Shown here: positions 49,292-60,329 of the stretch, piece after piece
Position numbering within the stretch: position 1 is the stretch's first letter
Layout of the letters: each line of letters opens with the position of its first letter
Assembly (NCBI GenBank): GCA_026075535.2
Contig: AP026543.1
Location: 6,014,001 to 6,078,000, forward strand
Direction: 5' to 3'
DNA length: 64,000 nt
Origin: Tricholoma matsutake
Taxonomy: Eukaryota > Basidiomycota > Agaricomycetes > Agaricales > Tricholomataceae
Made by a program: the position numbers and the translations under genes
Notes under the pieces: model-generated
Told to the model about the DNA's origin: nothing
The model's input: only the letters and a program-made list of their open reading frames with translations
Database searches by the model: none

Positions 49292-50389
49292 ATGTCCGAA
49301 CCTTCAACTTCTAATCCCGGTCCTAATCCTGTTCCCATACCAGCACTAGAGGTGAAAATTGATGCGCTCACAGCGCAAATGTCACAATTAGTGTCAGTAT
49401 TGGCAGCATCACAGCCCAGACAAGTGGAAGTACAGCCAGAGACGACAGGAGAAAGAGATGATGAGATGGAGGAGATGGTGGAGTGGATATCACAGGAGGA
49501 TGAGACGGTGGAGAAATCTGGAAATGGAAAAGTGCGCTTACCTAAGTACACGCCCCCGCAAATCTTTGATGGTACCATGGAGAATACAAAATCCTTCATC
49601 AGCTCTATAGTATTGTACATCCATGGGAGGAAGCCCAAGTTTCATACAGCCGAGTCTAGGATTATGTTTGCTCTCTCATACATTCAGGGGGGGAAAGCAC
49701 AGTTCTGGAGAAATGAGGCTATTAATCAAATTGCCGCGGGAAATAAACCATTTGCAACCTTCAAGGAATTTCTGGAGAGATTGGAGGCACAGTTTGGAGA
49801 CCCTAATCCAAAGGTGACAGCCAATGCTAAATTGAAGACCATGCGCCAAGGTTCCTTAACGGCGGATGAATTTATTTTGCAGTTCAAAGCAGAAGCTTCG
49901 CAAATGGACATGGGAGAAGCCGTGTTGGTAGAGTTTTTGAAAGCAGGATTAAATCCCTCTTTATTCAAGTCTATCTACCAACTACCTTCTATGCCAGAGA
50001 AGTTGGATGAGTGGTATAATTGGGCAATGCGCCTTGACCGGCAATATCGGCAGGAACAGGTGGAGTCAAAGTTGATGTACAGAAGTAGTAAATTTGGAAA
50101 GTCATCAGGAGGAAAGTCCGAGAAAGGAAAGGCACCTCAGGCGCAAGCTCCGAGGGCACAGCCACCGGCCATGGCAGTGACACCTATAGTTACGGAGTCA
50201 GCAGCACCAGCAGAGGCAATGGAGGTTGATCAAGTGGGGAGACAAGCCCCACTTAAATGTTTTAACTGTGGGCAGTTAGGACACATTTCTAAGTATTGCA
50301 AGCAGAAGAGAAAGATCAGGGGAGCTACAATCAAGGAAGTGAAGCAGGAGGAAGGCAAGCAGGAGAATTTTGTGGAAGAGTCCCAGTGA
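49292..50389 (+). CDS. gag: Gy3 gag
   Basis: Intact frame of 365 codons. N-terminal Pro-rich segment and a short coiled coil ([20 protein letters not shown]), then the retrotransposon gag core ([72 protein letters not shown]), a basic linker, and one canonical zinc knuckle [14 protein letters not shown] at about residues 330-343. Forms the particle and binds genomic RNA. It overlaps the pol frame, which is at -1 relative to it. Confidence 0.92.
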   Translation: MSEPSTSNPGPNPVPIPALEVKIDALTAQMSQLVSVLAASQPRQVEVQPETTGERDDEMEEMVEWISQEDETVEKSGNGKVRLPKYTPPQIFDGTMENTKSFISSIVLYIHGRKPKFHTAESRIMFALSYIQGGKAQFWRNEAINQIAAGNKPFATFKEFLERLEAQFGDPNPKVTANAKLKTMRQGSLTADEFILQFKAEASQMDMGEAVLVEFLKAGLNPSLFKSIYQLPSMPEKLDEWYNWAMRLDRQYRQEQVESKLMYRSSKFGKSSGGKSEKGKAPQAQAPRAQPPAMAVTPIVTESAAPAEAMEVDQVGRQAPLKCFNCGQLGHISKYCKQKRKIRGATIKEVKQEEGKQENFVEESQ

Positions 50390-52332
50390 AGGTTTCCCCA
50401 TTGGTGACCCAGAATTGTTACAATGTATTAGTATCCGAGGAAACCCAGAGTAAATCAGAAAAGGAAATCGAGGAGGAGTACAACTGTTGCGAATCACGCA
50501 ACAAAGAAAATTGTCACATGTCATTTCCGAAAACCCCTAAATTCTTTATTCGCTCTGCGCGAATAGAACCCGAAATCACCTTGACTGTGGGACTGAAGAC
50601 AGTGGACACACATGCAGCTATTGATGTGGAAGCATTGCTTGACAGTGGTGCTACAGGATTATTTATTAATCGATCCTTAATTACCAGAAATGGTATTAAC
50701 ACATGCAAGCTGGCGCAACCTATAATGGTGTACAATATTGACGGAACAGTCAATTGTGGAGGAACTATCAAGGAGGAGGTGACTATGGTACTAAAGTATC
50801 AGGAGCATCAGGAGCGAGCTGTATTCGAAGTGTGTGATCTTGGGAAAACCAATCTAATAATAGGATGTCCGTGGTTACAGAAGCATAATCCCGAAATTGA
50901 TTGGAAAACTGGGAAAGTACAAATGACTCGTTGTCCTAAGGAATGTAATGTGTATGGGAGGAAGATGAAGAAAGAAAAAAGGAAAAAGAAAGAGAAAGAA
51001 CGTCTGAGGAAGTATTCTGTTACGATGGAGGAAGTGGAGGATGAGGAAATGCCAAATGGGGAAGTTCTGATCATGATCGAGAAAGAAGAGCAAAAGCAAA
51101 CCTTTAGAGCAGTTTGTGGAGGACAGTTGTGGGACAAGAATATTGTGAAGGTGGAGAAGCCAGTGGAGGAATGGGTGCCAAAAGTGTATCATGAACATCT
51201 GTCAGTGTTCCAAAAGAAGGAGTCTGAGCGAATGCCGGTGCGGAAGCCATGGGATCATGTGATTGAGATGAAGCCAGGGTTTGTGCCGAAGAAGTCGAAG
51301 GTATATCTGTTATCTCTGATGGAACAAGAAGAAGTGGATGCATTCCTGAAGGAGCAATTGCGCAAAGGATACATACGACCTTCGAAATCACCGCAGACAT
51401 CACCAATATTCTTCATGCCCAAAAAAGACCAAAGGAAGAGGATGTGTACCGATTATAGGTATCTGAATGAGTGGACAGTGAAGAACGCGTACCCCCTGCC
51501 GTTGATCTCAGAAATAATTGATACGGTGGGGAAAGCCAAGGTCTTTACAAAATTGGATTTATGATGGGGATACAACAATGTATGAATAAAGAAAGGAGAT
51601 GAGTGGAAGGCTGCATTTGCCATGCGTCGAGGATCCTTCGAGCCGCTTGTCATGTTTTTTGGGATGACTAATAGTCCCCCGACCTTCCAAAATATGATGA
51701 ACGACATTTTCAAGGACGTAATAGACAAAGGCGTGGTAATAATATTTATTGATGACATTCTGATATTCACAGAGGATGAAGAGAGTCATGAGGCGATAGT
51801 GCAGGAGGTGTTACAGAGGTTGGCGGAGAATGATCTATTTTTGAAACCAGAGAAGTGTGTGTTTGGGGCAAGCAAGATCGAGTTCCTAGGATTATTGATC
51901 GGCCCTGACGGGATCAAAATGGATCTGATCAAGGTACAGGCGATCACAGATTGGCCTGCGCCCACCCATGTCAAGGAGGTTCAAGTCTTCTTGGGACTTG
52001 CAAATTATTATCGTCGCTTTGTGCACAATTTTTCTAAAATTGCCGCACCCTTACATAACCTTACGTGAAAGGGAGTAGTGTGGAGGTGGGGAGAGCAGCA
52101 GCAGACAGCGTTTGAGGAGTTGAAGAGGAAGTTTGTGGAGGGACCAATATTAGCCCCAGTAGATTTCACATGCCCTTTACGGGTGGAATCCGATGCATCT
52201 GATTTTGCTACTGGAGCAGTATTATCAATGCTGTGCGAAGATGACAAATGGCATCCTTGTGCATACTTGTCAAAAGGGTTGAATGATGTGGAGAGGAATT
52301 ATGATGTGCATGACAAAGAGATGTTGGGATAA
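50296..52332 (+). pseudogene. pol: Gy3 pol N-terminal part: protease, RT, start of RNase H
   Basis: Frame -1 to gag, open from 50296. Protease [15 protein letters not shown] with intact DSG; RT with [46 protein letters not shown], then stops at 51562-51564 and about 51586 inside L*WGYNNV*IKKG, where Arg is expected. 51622-52068: FGMTNSPPTFQNMMNDIF and an intact catalytic VIIFIDDILIF, FLGLANYYRRFVHNFSKIAA. A further stop (LT*KG, 52066) precedes RNase H (RVESDASDFATGAVLSMLC, NYDVHDKEML). All three stops are TGA in place of CGA. The frame ends at a frameshift at 52330. Confidence 0.92.
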
Positions 52333-54209
52333 TACGAGCATTGGAGGTGTGGAGGCATTATTTGGAGGGATGTATGCATCAAATTGAGATCTGGATGGAT
52401 CATCAAAATCTGCAATACTTCATGTCCGCTAAAAAGCTTAATCGCCAGCAAGCGCATTGGGCACTATTCCTATCGCATTTCAACTTTCACTTGGTCCATA
52501 AAGCGGGAAGCTTAATGAGGAAAGCAGATGCCTTATCCAGACGTATTGATCATAAAAGGGGGGTGGAGGAGGACAATAAAAATGTTACCTTACTCAAACC
52601 CAAATACTTTCGCATTTGCGCTATGCATCAAGGGCATCTATTAATAGATAGCTCGGAAACGGAAATGTTGTCTAAAATTAGACAATGCTCAGAAATGGAC
52701 GATGAAGTAGTGGAAGCTGTGAAAGCTCTGAAGGGAGAGAAGAAAGGTAATATCAAAGGAGACAAATGGGCTGAGGAACAAGGGTTGGTGTTGTTCCGAG
52801 GAAAAGTGTATGTACTGAAGGATCAGGATTTGCAAAGGGAGATTGTCCGGTTACATCACAATACGCCGATTGCTGGACACCCAGGAAGATGGAAGACATT
52901 GGAATTAGTAATGAGAAATTATTGGTGGCCCAGAATTTTGAAGTATGTGTTGGGGTATGTGGATGGATGTGATACGTGCATGAGGGGGAAGAAATTTCCA
53001 GAGAAACCTGCAGGAAAATTAATGCCGAACCCTATACCTAAAGCGCCGTGGCGAGATATATCTGTGGATTTTATTACCGGATTACCCGAGGCTCAAGGGT
53101 ACGATGCAATATTCGTAGTATGCGACCACTTTACAAAGGAGGTCCATATTATTCCTACTACTACAGAAACCTCATCATTGGGCTTGGCGTGCCTCTATCT
53201 AAATCAGGTATGGCGGTTACATGGGTTACCCGATACCATTATCTCTGATCGTGGACCACAATTTGCTTCCGCGTTTATGCGAGAACTAAACAACATATTA
53301 GGAATTCAAACTAAATTATCTATGGCATATCACCCGCAGACTGATGGGCAGACAGAGAGAATGAATCAGGAGTTGGAGCAGTACCTACATATGTTTGTCA
53401 ACTACCAACAAACTGACTGGCCCGAATGGTTGGCAATTGCTGAATTTTCCCACAATAATAAATTCCATTCGGCTACTCGTATGACACCCTTTTTCACGAA
53501 TTATGGATATCATCCTCACATGGGAGTAGAACCCAGAAGGGAAGTCAAAGTACAGTCGGTAGAAGATTTTGTATCTAAGATGCAAAGGGTACAAGAGGAA
53601 GCAGAGGCGGCATTGAAGAAAGCACGTGATGACATGATGCGACATGCGGATCGTACTCGAGCACACACTCCAGAGTACAAAGTTGGTGACTTGGTATGGC
53701 TAAGTACCAAGGACCTGAATATTCCACGACCTTCGAAGAAACTTATGGAGAAACAAGTTGGCCCATATGCGATCTCTAAAGTGATCTCGCCTAATGCAGT
53801 AGTGCTAAAATTACCCCAATCATTTAAGATTGATCCCGGGATTAACATATCCCACTTATGCCCTTACTGTCTGCCCACTATTCCTGGCCAACAAACTACT
53901 CCGCAACCTCCGATAATAGTAGAAGGTGCTCCAGAATACATAGTTGAAGAAATTCTAGACTCACGTCTTCGACAAAACAAATTGGAGTTCTTAATAAAGT
54001 GGAAAAACTATACCGATGAAAATAATTCATGGGAACCCGAAGAGAATTGTAAGCGAGCACATAACGTGATCGCCCAATTCTTTAAACGTAATCTGAATGC
54101 TCCGCGTCGCATTGCGAGAATGGTGTATGAGGGGATGAAATTCCGGCCTTACCAAAATTTCACAGAGGGGACAAACATAATATTTTCTCGCCTGGAAGTT
54201 GAGGCATAA
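52333..54209 (+). pseudogene. pol: Gy3 pol C-terminal part: RNase H, integrase, chromodomain
   Basis: After a one-base deletion (ATGTTGGGATAATACG, where GG.ATAATACGAGCATTG is expected) the frame shifts and is open to 54209. RNase H tail: MDHQNLQYFMSAKKLNRQQA, KADALSRR. Integrase HHCC: HHNTPIAGHPGRWKTL and CDTCMRGK. DDE core: ISVDFITGLPEAQGYDAIFV, IISDRGPQFASAFM, AYHPQTDGQTERMNQELEQY, all catalytic residues kept. C-terminal GPYAISKVISPNAVVLKLP and a chromodomain EYIVEEILDSRLRQNKLEFL with WKNYTDENNSWEPEENC. The integrase segment looks intact apart from its fusion being broken. Confidence 0.93.
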
Positions 54210-54220
54210 AAGGGGGGTAA
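54208..54220 (+). promoter_or_regulatory. Gy3 polypurine tract
   Basis: AAAAGGGGGGTAA immediately before the 3' LTR start TGTTAGG. Confidence 0.85.
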
Positions 54221-54631
54221 TGTTAGGAAACAGCCCCATTACCTAATAAAATTTCATTTTCATTTTATTATGTCGAATTACACTACATTACACCAAATGA
54301 TGCCAAATGATGCTACACTTTGATAGCGTGAGAATATTATTTTGCATGCATCACTATGTATGCGCCTGTACATGCGCATCGGTAACAACAATGTACAATA
54401 TATGTAACATAGTATATAAACCCTAAATATATGCCTAGGGGACCCCAGTTGTGTTCTCTTAGGTATTCCACCTACATTTTCGGTGTGAAAGGCCTATCTC
54501 AACAAACTCACCTATTAATAACCCCTCACATCAAACCATCAATTTCCCCATCATGCGCGTGGATCCTGCCCCCTTCTTGTAGAGAGAACCCACACGGTCT
54601 TAGCTAGCAGATAGTGGGTGTCGCCCTAACA
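54221..54631 (+). repeat. Gy3 3' LTR
   Basis: 411 bp, collinear with the 5' LTR without gaps; about 18 transitions, no transversion seen. Confidence 0.96.
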
Positions 54632-54652
54632 GTCGGTACCAGCAACTCTTTG

Positions 54653-54924
54653 TGTTGAAATTAATCCCTGATGCATGCTGTATACATGAGGCGATACATG
54701 CAGCATACACATGTTACTGCGCTTACTGCGCATACATGCGGTAAACACATTCCTGAGTCATGTGACATCCTTAATATTATGTATATAAGGAGAACCTGTA
54801 CCGTAGTAGGAATACAGTGTTCTTACCTCTGCTAACCCTAGCTGTAAGTCTAACTAAACCCCAGGTAGGTTGTAAGGAACATGTAGTCTCTTCCCCTGTG
54901 CAGCGTATATAGTCTGCTCCAACA
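54653..54924 (+). repeat. Copia 5' LTR
   Basis: TGTTGAAATTAATCCC...GTCTGCTCCAACA, 272 bp. TATGTATATAAGGAGAACC near 54778-54796 is the likely TATA element. Confidence 0.96.
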
Positions 54925-54936
54925 GGTTATGGGCCC
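54925..54936 (+). promoter_or_regulatory. Copia primer-binding site (half-tRNA type)
   Basis: GGTTATGGGCCC directly follows the 5' LTR. Its complement GGGCCCATAACC contains CAT and corresponds to the anticodon stem-loop of initiator tRNA-Met. Drosophila copia and yeast Ty5 use the cleaved half of this tRNA as primer. Confidence 0.8.
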
Positions 54937-55173
54937 TGCTGGGCACATCGCAAACGCGCTTTAATTAGCTGCGAACGACGTTGACTTCATCGTCTCCAAA
55001 TTATAACCTTGCGCTCTTCGTGAGCTGCATTGCGCTCCCTGCGAGCTGCATATAAAACCTAGGTTGACTAGGGTTAACCACTCTGAAGGAGTGTTTTCTC
55101 CTAAGAACGTTAAACGTGTTTTATTGAGTAAAAAGACTGATTGAGCGCTTTTAACAGCTGCCACCACAGAATC

Positions 55174-56205
55174 ATGTCTTCAACTCTTGAAAAACTCGTT
55201 CAAACTTTCGACGGATCAAATTACATTCTATGGGCCGACTCAATGAAGGCGTGGCTCAGGTCTCAGGGCCTCTGGCAAATAACTAGCGGGGCGGAGCAAA
55301 AACCGCCCCCGGCGCCTCCTTTGACGGCGACGAACGATACCTTGGTAGCGGACGCTAATGCCAAGCTCCAGACCTGGAGCAACAAAAATGACCAGGCTAT
55401 TGGTAGCCTAGTGCTCCGCCTGGCCCCCTCCATTCGGCAGCGTGCCAACACAAAGGACACTGCTGAGGAGGTGTGGGCTCTCATTTGCACCGATTATGGT
55501 GTGGATGGCCCCTCCCAAGTCTTTTCGGACTTTAGGTCCACAATAACAATCAAAATCCTGGCTGCGAACCCCGCACCGGAGATTGCAAGAATGGCAGACA
55601 AATTTGAGCGCCTCATGGCTGCTAACGTCGCCATCCCCGAGCTAGTACAGGCGATGATTCTACTTGCTGCAATGCCGCGCGAGTACAACTCATTGTCTGC
55701 AACGGTCCTTAACACGACCGCCACTAGCACCTTGACATTTAAACATGTCAAGGACTCCATTGTTGCTGAAGCCTCAAGGCGCACAGCAGTTGGAAAGCCT
55801 GCTGGCCAGCCTCAGGCCAACAAACTTTCCGCTGTTAAGCACAAGGGGGGAAACCCCAAATGGCAGCCCAAAGAAGGGCAAAACAGCAACGGAGACTCGT
55901 CCCGAAAACGTGGACGACGTGGGGACAGAAAGACTAAGGAGGAGAAGCCAAAGGAGAAACATACCCACCTCGCCTCCAATGCCTTTACCACCATAAATGG
56001 TAATGGCACCATCATACCGCCGATGCCGCTCATACAGCGCATCGAGCGACACGAACACACTCCCACAAGGGATCCTTGCCGCCGACCACCTGCACAGGCA
56101 TACACGGGTGCGGCCTCCTCTTCTCGCTCGGTTTACACCAAATACCAGCAAGCTCAAGACACCCTCGAGCGCATGCAACTTCCGCGCAGCACGAAAAACC
56201 TGTGA
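55174..56205 (+). CDS. gag: Copia gag region
   Basis: ATG at 55174 (MSSTLEKLVQTFDGSNYILW) opens a frame of 343 codons. The body is a UBN2/copia-type gag: WADSMKAWLRSQGLWQITSG, NDQAIGSLVLRLAPSIRQRA, AEEVWALICTDYGVDGPSQV, IPELVQAMILLAAMPREYNS, then a basic region (RKRGRRGDRKTKEEKPKEKH). No CCHC zinc knuckle is visible, unlike most copia gags. It ends at TGA 56203-56205; the same frame continues at once, so the stop either separates gag from pol or is a CGA-to-TGA lesion. Confidence 0.85.
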   Translation: MSSTLEKLVQTFDGSNYILWADSMKAWLRSQGLWQITSGAEQKPPPAPPLTATNDTLVADANAKLQTWSNKNDQAIGSLVLRLAPSIRQRANTKDTAEEVWALICTDYGVDGPSQVFSDFRSTITIKILAANPAPEIARMADKFERLMAANVAIPELVQAMILLAAMPREYNSLSATVLNTTATSTLTFKHVKDSIVAEASRRTAVGKPAGQPQANKLSAVKHKGGNPKWQPKEGQNSNGDSSRKRGRRGDRKTKEEKPKEKHTHLASNAFTTINGNGTIIPPMPLIQRIERHEHTPTRDPCRRPPAQAYTGAASSSRSVYTKYQQAQDTLERMQLPRSTKNL

Positions 56206-58779
56206 CCGCTGGAAGAGCACCTTATGGTGCGAGAAGGTAAGAGAAGGAGGATAGAGCCAGAAACCGAGGCAACGATCGAGGAGGTAGAAGACGATACTGT
56301 CTCCCTCGGATCCGAACCTCCAGTAACTGATGAGGAAGTGTGGAAAGCCGTCGATGAACCCCTTGATACAGGGGCGTATGATGACAGGTCAGTCCTTTTC
56401 CCTGCCACAAGCACTAAGATTAAAATTCCTATGAATACAGCGAACTTTTCATGTGAAATTTTACCGCTATTAAATGTATCATGGAATTATGTAGATCTTA
56501 ATATATGTGCTATGTGTGCAAAGGGAGATTGTAAGAAAGGTGCCGACTGGATCATGGATTCAGGTGCATCAAAACACTTCACTGGTGAAATGAAAGATTT
56601 TGCTTCTTACGAGCCTTTACCGAGAAAGGACTCTACCTTGGTCCAAACGGCCACTGGTACTACTCATATAGTAGGAAAAGGAGCAGTCTTCATTAGGCAC
56701 CAGGTAGTATGTAATGGGAAGTCAGAGACGCGTGAAACGCGACTATACCCCGTCTACTACATACCCGACATTAATACTCGATTGATGTCAATGGGGGTCT
56801 TTTTACAAGACGGAAGTGATGTGCGTGGTTCCTCCGCATACATTTCATTCATTGAGCATGGAAACCCAATCATGCATTGTGTCCCTCTAAGGAGGAATGA
56901 CACGATCTATTGGGCTCGGACTCATATATTGAGCACCAAAAAGGTTAATGTCGTGACCATTTATGTCGCTGACTACTTGACTTGGCATAGGCGACTTGGA
57001 CACCCATCCAAAGAGGCGCTAGGGAAAATGCCTAAAAGCACCATAAAATTCCCAAGGAATTTAATTATTCCTAAAGACAAAATTATATGTCCAGGGTGTG
57101 CAGAAGGGAAAATGACCTCAAAATCTTTTCCCGAGTCAGACTCACAAGCTGACAAATCCTTTGAATTAATACATTCCGACCTAAAGGAACTCCCGGTACT
57201 ATCGTACCACAAACATAAATACTTCATTGTATTTCTGGATGACAAAACGTCACATATTTGGATCCAATGCCTTAGAAAGAAATCTGACGCTGCTGCAGCG
57301 ATTAGACAATTTCAAGCGATGGCTAAGACCCAATATGGCGCTACAATCAAGCGCTGGCGTGTCAATCCAGGGGGGGAGTTCAAGGATCGTGAGCTACAAA
57401 AACAGCTCAAGGATTTAGGCATCAAAATAGAGATGTCTGCACCCCACATTCATCAACAGAATGGGCGCGCAGAGCGCGCTATAAGGACAATAATGGAAAA
57501 GTCGCAAACCCTGCGATTCACCGCTTGTCTACCACAATCATGGTGGGAATTTTGCATAGAACATGCAACACATTTATACAACCGAACCCCAATAAGGCGC
57601 CTGAAATGGCTGACACCTTTTGAGGACCTGACAAAGGTCCGCCCAGATCTAAACAATCTGAAGGTCTTCGGTTGCGGTGCTTATGTCTATCTACCAAAGG
57701 AAAAACGTCCAACAACATTATCTCCTCGATCGGAGCTAATGACGTACCTTGGAGTAGAAGATGGCATTAAAGCATATCGTTTCATGCGACGAAACGGCGC
57801 AATATTCATTGGTGCTACAGCACTATTTGATGAAACGATGTTCCCATGCTGTCCCGGAGCTAAAACTCCTGCCAAGACAGACCTTGGTGATTTTCCACCA
57901 GAACCAGAAGATGACAACCACTCATCTGGAACGGATGGCGATGACCCTATACCGCCACAAAATCCGCCCCTTCCTCCATCATTAGAAGATGATGATGATG
58001 ATTTACCAAGCGAGCAAAAGGCGCATGACGATGCGACTAACGCTCCTCCTCCGCCGCCTCCAGTTAGCACTGAGGACTTTCGTCCAAGACGTGAAGATCA
58101 ACAGGAATGGCAGCAATTGCCCCATCGATCAGGCAGGCAGAGGAAAATCCCAAACCGTCCCGGTAATACCTATGGAGAACAGCGACTCCCCTCTGACATA
58201 GAAAGAGACATTGCGCGTGATCGATATTGGAAGAAGTCTGTGGGTCAAGATTCGGATCATAACCGAACACGACCACGACCTCAACAGCAAGAACCGGTTA
58301 CTGGACCGAGTTCGGCACCCCATGAGAGTGTGCCCGATTCCAATAATCAAGAACATGATCACCCAATGGGGGAACTGGACGAAGCAGGTTATATTAAAAA
58401 GATAACCAAGGAAGGTGGAGATGAGCTTATCCGCTGGCTGTTGTCAAAAGCAGTCACACCATCAAGCAGAAAAAGCCTAGTTCCAAACCAATTTCGCGAT
58501 ATTGCGCGCCTACCCCAGCAGCAGCAACTTGAGTGGAAACAGGCTTATCGTGAAGAGTTAGAGGCTCTTCGCAAGCGACAAGTCTATGACATCGTCAATC
58601 TTCCACATGATCGAAAAACGATCAAAAATAGATGGGTTTTCTCTGTGAAATCGGATGGAAGAAAACGAGCCAGACTCGTGGCCAAAGGCTTTTCACAAGT
58701 CGAAGGCGTTGACTTTGATGAGATTTTCTCACCAGTAGTCTGCTACGAGACCGTACGCCTCATGCCCTTGCGTCTCTAG
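56206..58779 (+). pseudogene. pol: Copia pol: protease, integrase, start of RT
   Basis: Same frame as gag, open to 58779. Protease DWIMDSGASKHFTG (about 56550). GAG-pre-integrase/HHCC finger LTWHRRLGHPSKEAL with ICPGCAEGKM. Integrase core: FELIHSDLKELPVLSY (first Asp), FIVFLDDKTSHIWI, then RWRVNPGGEFKDRELQKQ, where the second catalytic Asp is Asn (VNPGGE for VDPGGE), and HIHQQNGRAERAIRTIME (Glu). A Pro/Asp-rich linker follows, then RT start (EWKQAYREELEALRKRQVYD, NRWVFSVKSDGRKRARLVAK, GVDFDEIFSPVV). It stops in RLMPLRL* because of a frameshift near 58766. Confidence 0.92.
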
Positions 58780-60020
58780 AAGGCATGTATATGACCGGTC
58801 TAGATGTAAAAACCGCATTTTTATACGGCAAACTTGATGAGGAGATCTATATGGATCAACCCGAGGGTTTCAGACTCGAGGGTAAAGAGCGCAAAGTAAT
58901 GCGCTTACGCCGAGCATTGTATGGCCTTAAACAGGCTTCACTAGCATGGTGGAGAGAGCTAGAGGCATTTATGCGCACCATTGGGTTCGTGCGCGCCAGC
59001 TCCGATGCCGGCATCTTCGTACACAAGGATCCTAAGACAGGCAGCATCATTATTGCGCTAGTCTATGTTGATGATGGCTTGTTCATGGGCAAGAACAAGA
59101 AACTTGTGGATGAAAAGAAGAATGCTTGCCTGAAGCATTGGGAGTGCCGTAGTACTGAAAAAGTCACGGAATTCTTAGGCATGCGCATCACCCAGACCGC
59201 TGCAAAAGTCAAACTTGATCAAACAGAATATCTCACCAAAGTGCTTGAGAGGTTCGAGATGACAAATGCCAAGATTGCCCCCACTCCACTCCCGACTGGC
59301 TACAAACCGTTGGAGAACACAGCGATGCCAAACGCGGCGCTTAGATCAAAATATCAGTCTGTGATCGGATCTTTATTGTATCTGATGCTCGGAACGCGAC
59401 CTGATATCGCTTACATGGTAATCAAGATGTCGCAATTCTCGGCTAATCCTAGCCAAGAACATCTAGACAAAGCAATGTACATAATGCGCTATCTGGTGGG
59501 AACCCAGAAGTACAGTATAGTCTATGATGGAGAGAAATCCGAGGGGCTACAGGCCTTCACAGATTCTGATTGGGCAGCTGACACAGTCAAGCGCCGATCT
59601 ACAATGGGTTACTTTGCTACTCTGGCGAGTGGCATTGTGTGCTGGCAGTCCCATTTACAAAAAACTGTAGCACTGTCATCCACAGAAGCCGAATACATGG
59701 CTCTCTCCAACACTTGTCGGCAGATAGTGTGGATAGAGTCCTTATTCCAGGAACTTGGATATACACTGAAGCGCGTACCAATCTGCGCTGATAATCAAGG
59801 ATCCATCTTTATTGGATCAAATCCAGTTCAGGAAAGAAGGACCAAACATATAGACATTCGCTACCACTACACCCGCGAATGCATAGAAAATGACAAAGTC
59901 ACAGTCGTTTTCATTCCTGGAAGTGATAATCCGGCTGACATGTTCACAAAGAACCTTGGCGCCGTCCTATTCAGGAAATTTAGAGACTCTCTCGGAATTA
60001 CTTTCGAGATTCAAACTTAG
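58780..60020 (+). pseudogene. pol: Copia pol: RT palm and RNase H
   Basis: The frame shifted by -1 picks up LASLEGMYMTGLDVKTAFLY, KQASLAWWRELEAFMRTIGF, and the catalytic box IALVYVDDGLFMG with intact YVDD. RNase H: QAFTDSDWAADTVKRRSTMG, SSTEAEYMALSNTCRQIVW, ICADNQGSIFIGSNPVQERR, TKHIDIRYHYTRECIEND, ending FEIQT* at 60020. Apart from the frameshift, this half looks undamaged. Confidence 0.93.
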
Positions 60021-60041
60021 CTGCTTAGAGCGCTGTACAGT

Positions 60042-60052
60042 TTGAGGGGGGG
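60042..60052 (+). promoter_or_regulatory. Copia polypurine tract
   Basis: TTGAGGGGGGG abuts the 3' LTR start TGTTGAAA. Confidence 0.85.
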
Positions 60053-60324
60053 TGTTGAAATTAATCCCTGATGCATGCTGTATACATGAGGCGATACATG
60101 CAGCATACACATGTTACTGCGCTTACTGCGCATACATGCGGTAAACACATTCCTGAGTCATGTGACATCCTTAATATTATGTATATAAGGAGAACCTGTA
60201 CCGTAGTAGGAATACAGTGTTCTTACCTCTGCTAACCCTAGCTGTAAGTCTAACTAAACCCCAGGTAGGTTGTAAGGAACGTGTAGTCTCTTCCCCTGTG
60301 CAGCGTATATAGTCTGCTCCAACA
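60053..60324 (+). repeat. Copia 3' LTR
   Basis: 272 bp, one difference from the 5' LTR. Confidence 0.96.
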
Positions 60325-60329
60325 CTTTG

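Larger units (their letters stand above)
48395..54631 (+). mobile_element. Ty3/gypsy chromodomain retrotransposon Gy3 (full length)
   Basis: 411-bp LTRs at 48395-48805 and 54221-54631 (TGTTAGG...CCTAACA), flanked by GTCAG (48390-48394) and GTCGG (54632-54636), a 5-bp duplication with one transition. gag, then pol in the order protease, RT, RNase H, integrase, chromodomain. Polypurine tract AAAAGGGGGGTAA before the 3' LTR. The LTRs differ at about 18 sites, all transitions. pol has three stops and one frameshift. Confidence 0.96.
54653..60324 (+). mobile_element. Ty1/copia retrotransposon (full length)
   Basis: 272-bp LTRs at 54653-54924 and 60053-60324 differ only at 54881/60281 (A/G, a CpG site). 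Perfect 5-bp duplication CTTTG (54648-54652 and 60325-60329). gag, protease, integrase, RT and RNase H follow in copia order. Youngest large element of the window by LTR identity, yet it carries a stop, a frameshift and a catalytic-residue change. It sits 16 bp beyond the Gy3 duplication. Confidence 0.97.

Noticed and set aside
49207..54239. Minus-strand frames across Gy3
   Set aside because: Shadows of the gag-pol frames; no family similarity.
56203..56205. TGA between copia gag and pol as a proven readthrough signal
   Set aside because: The frame does continue, but CGA-to-TGA changes are common across this window, so a lesion is at least as likely.
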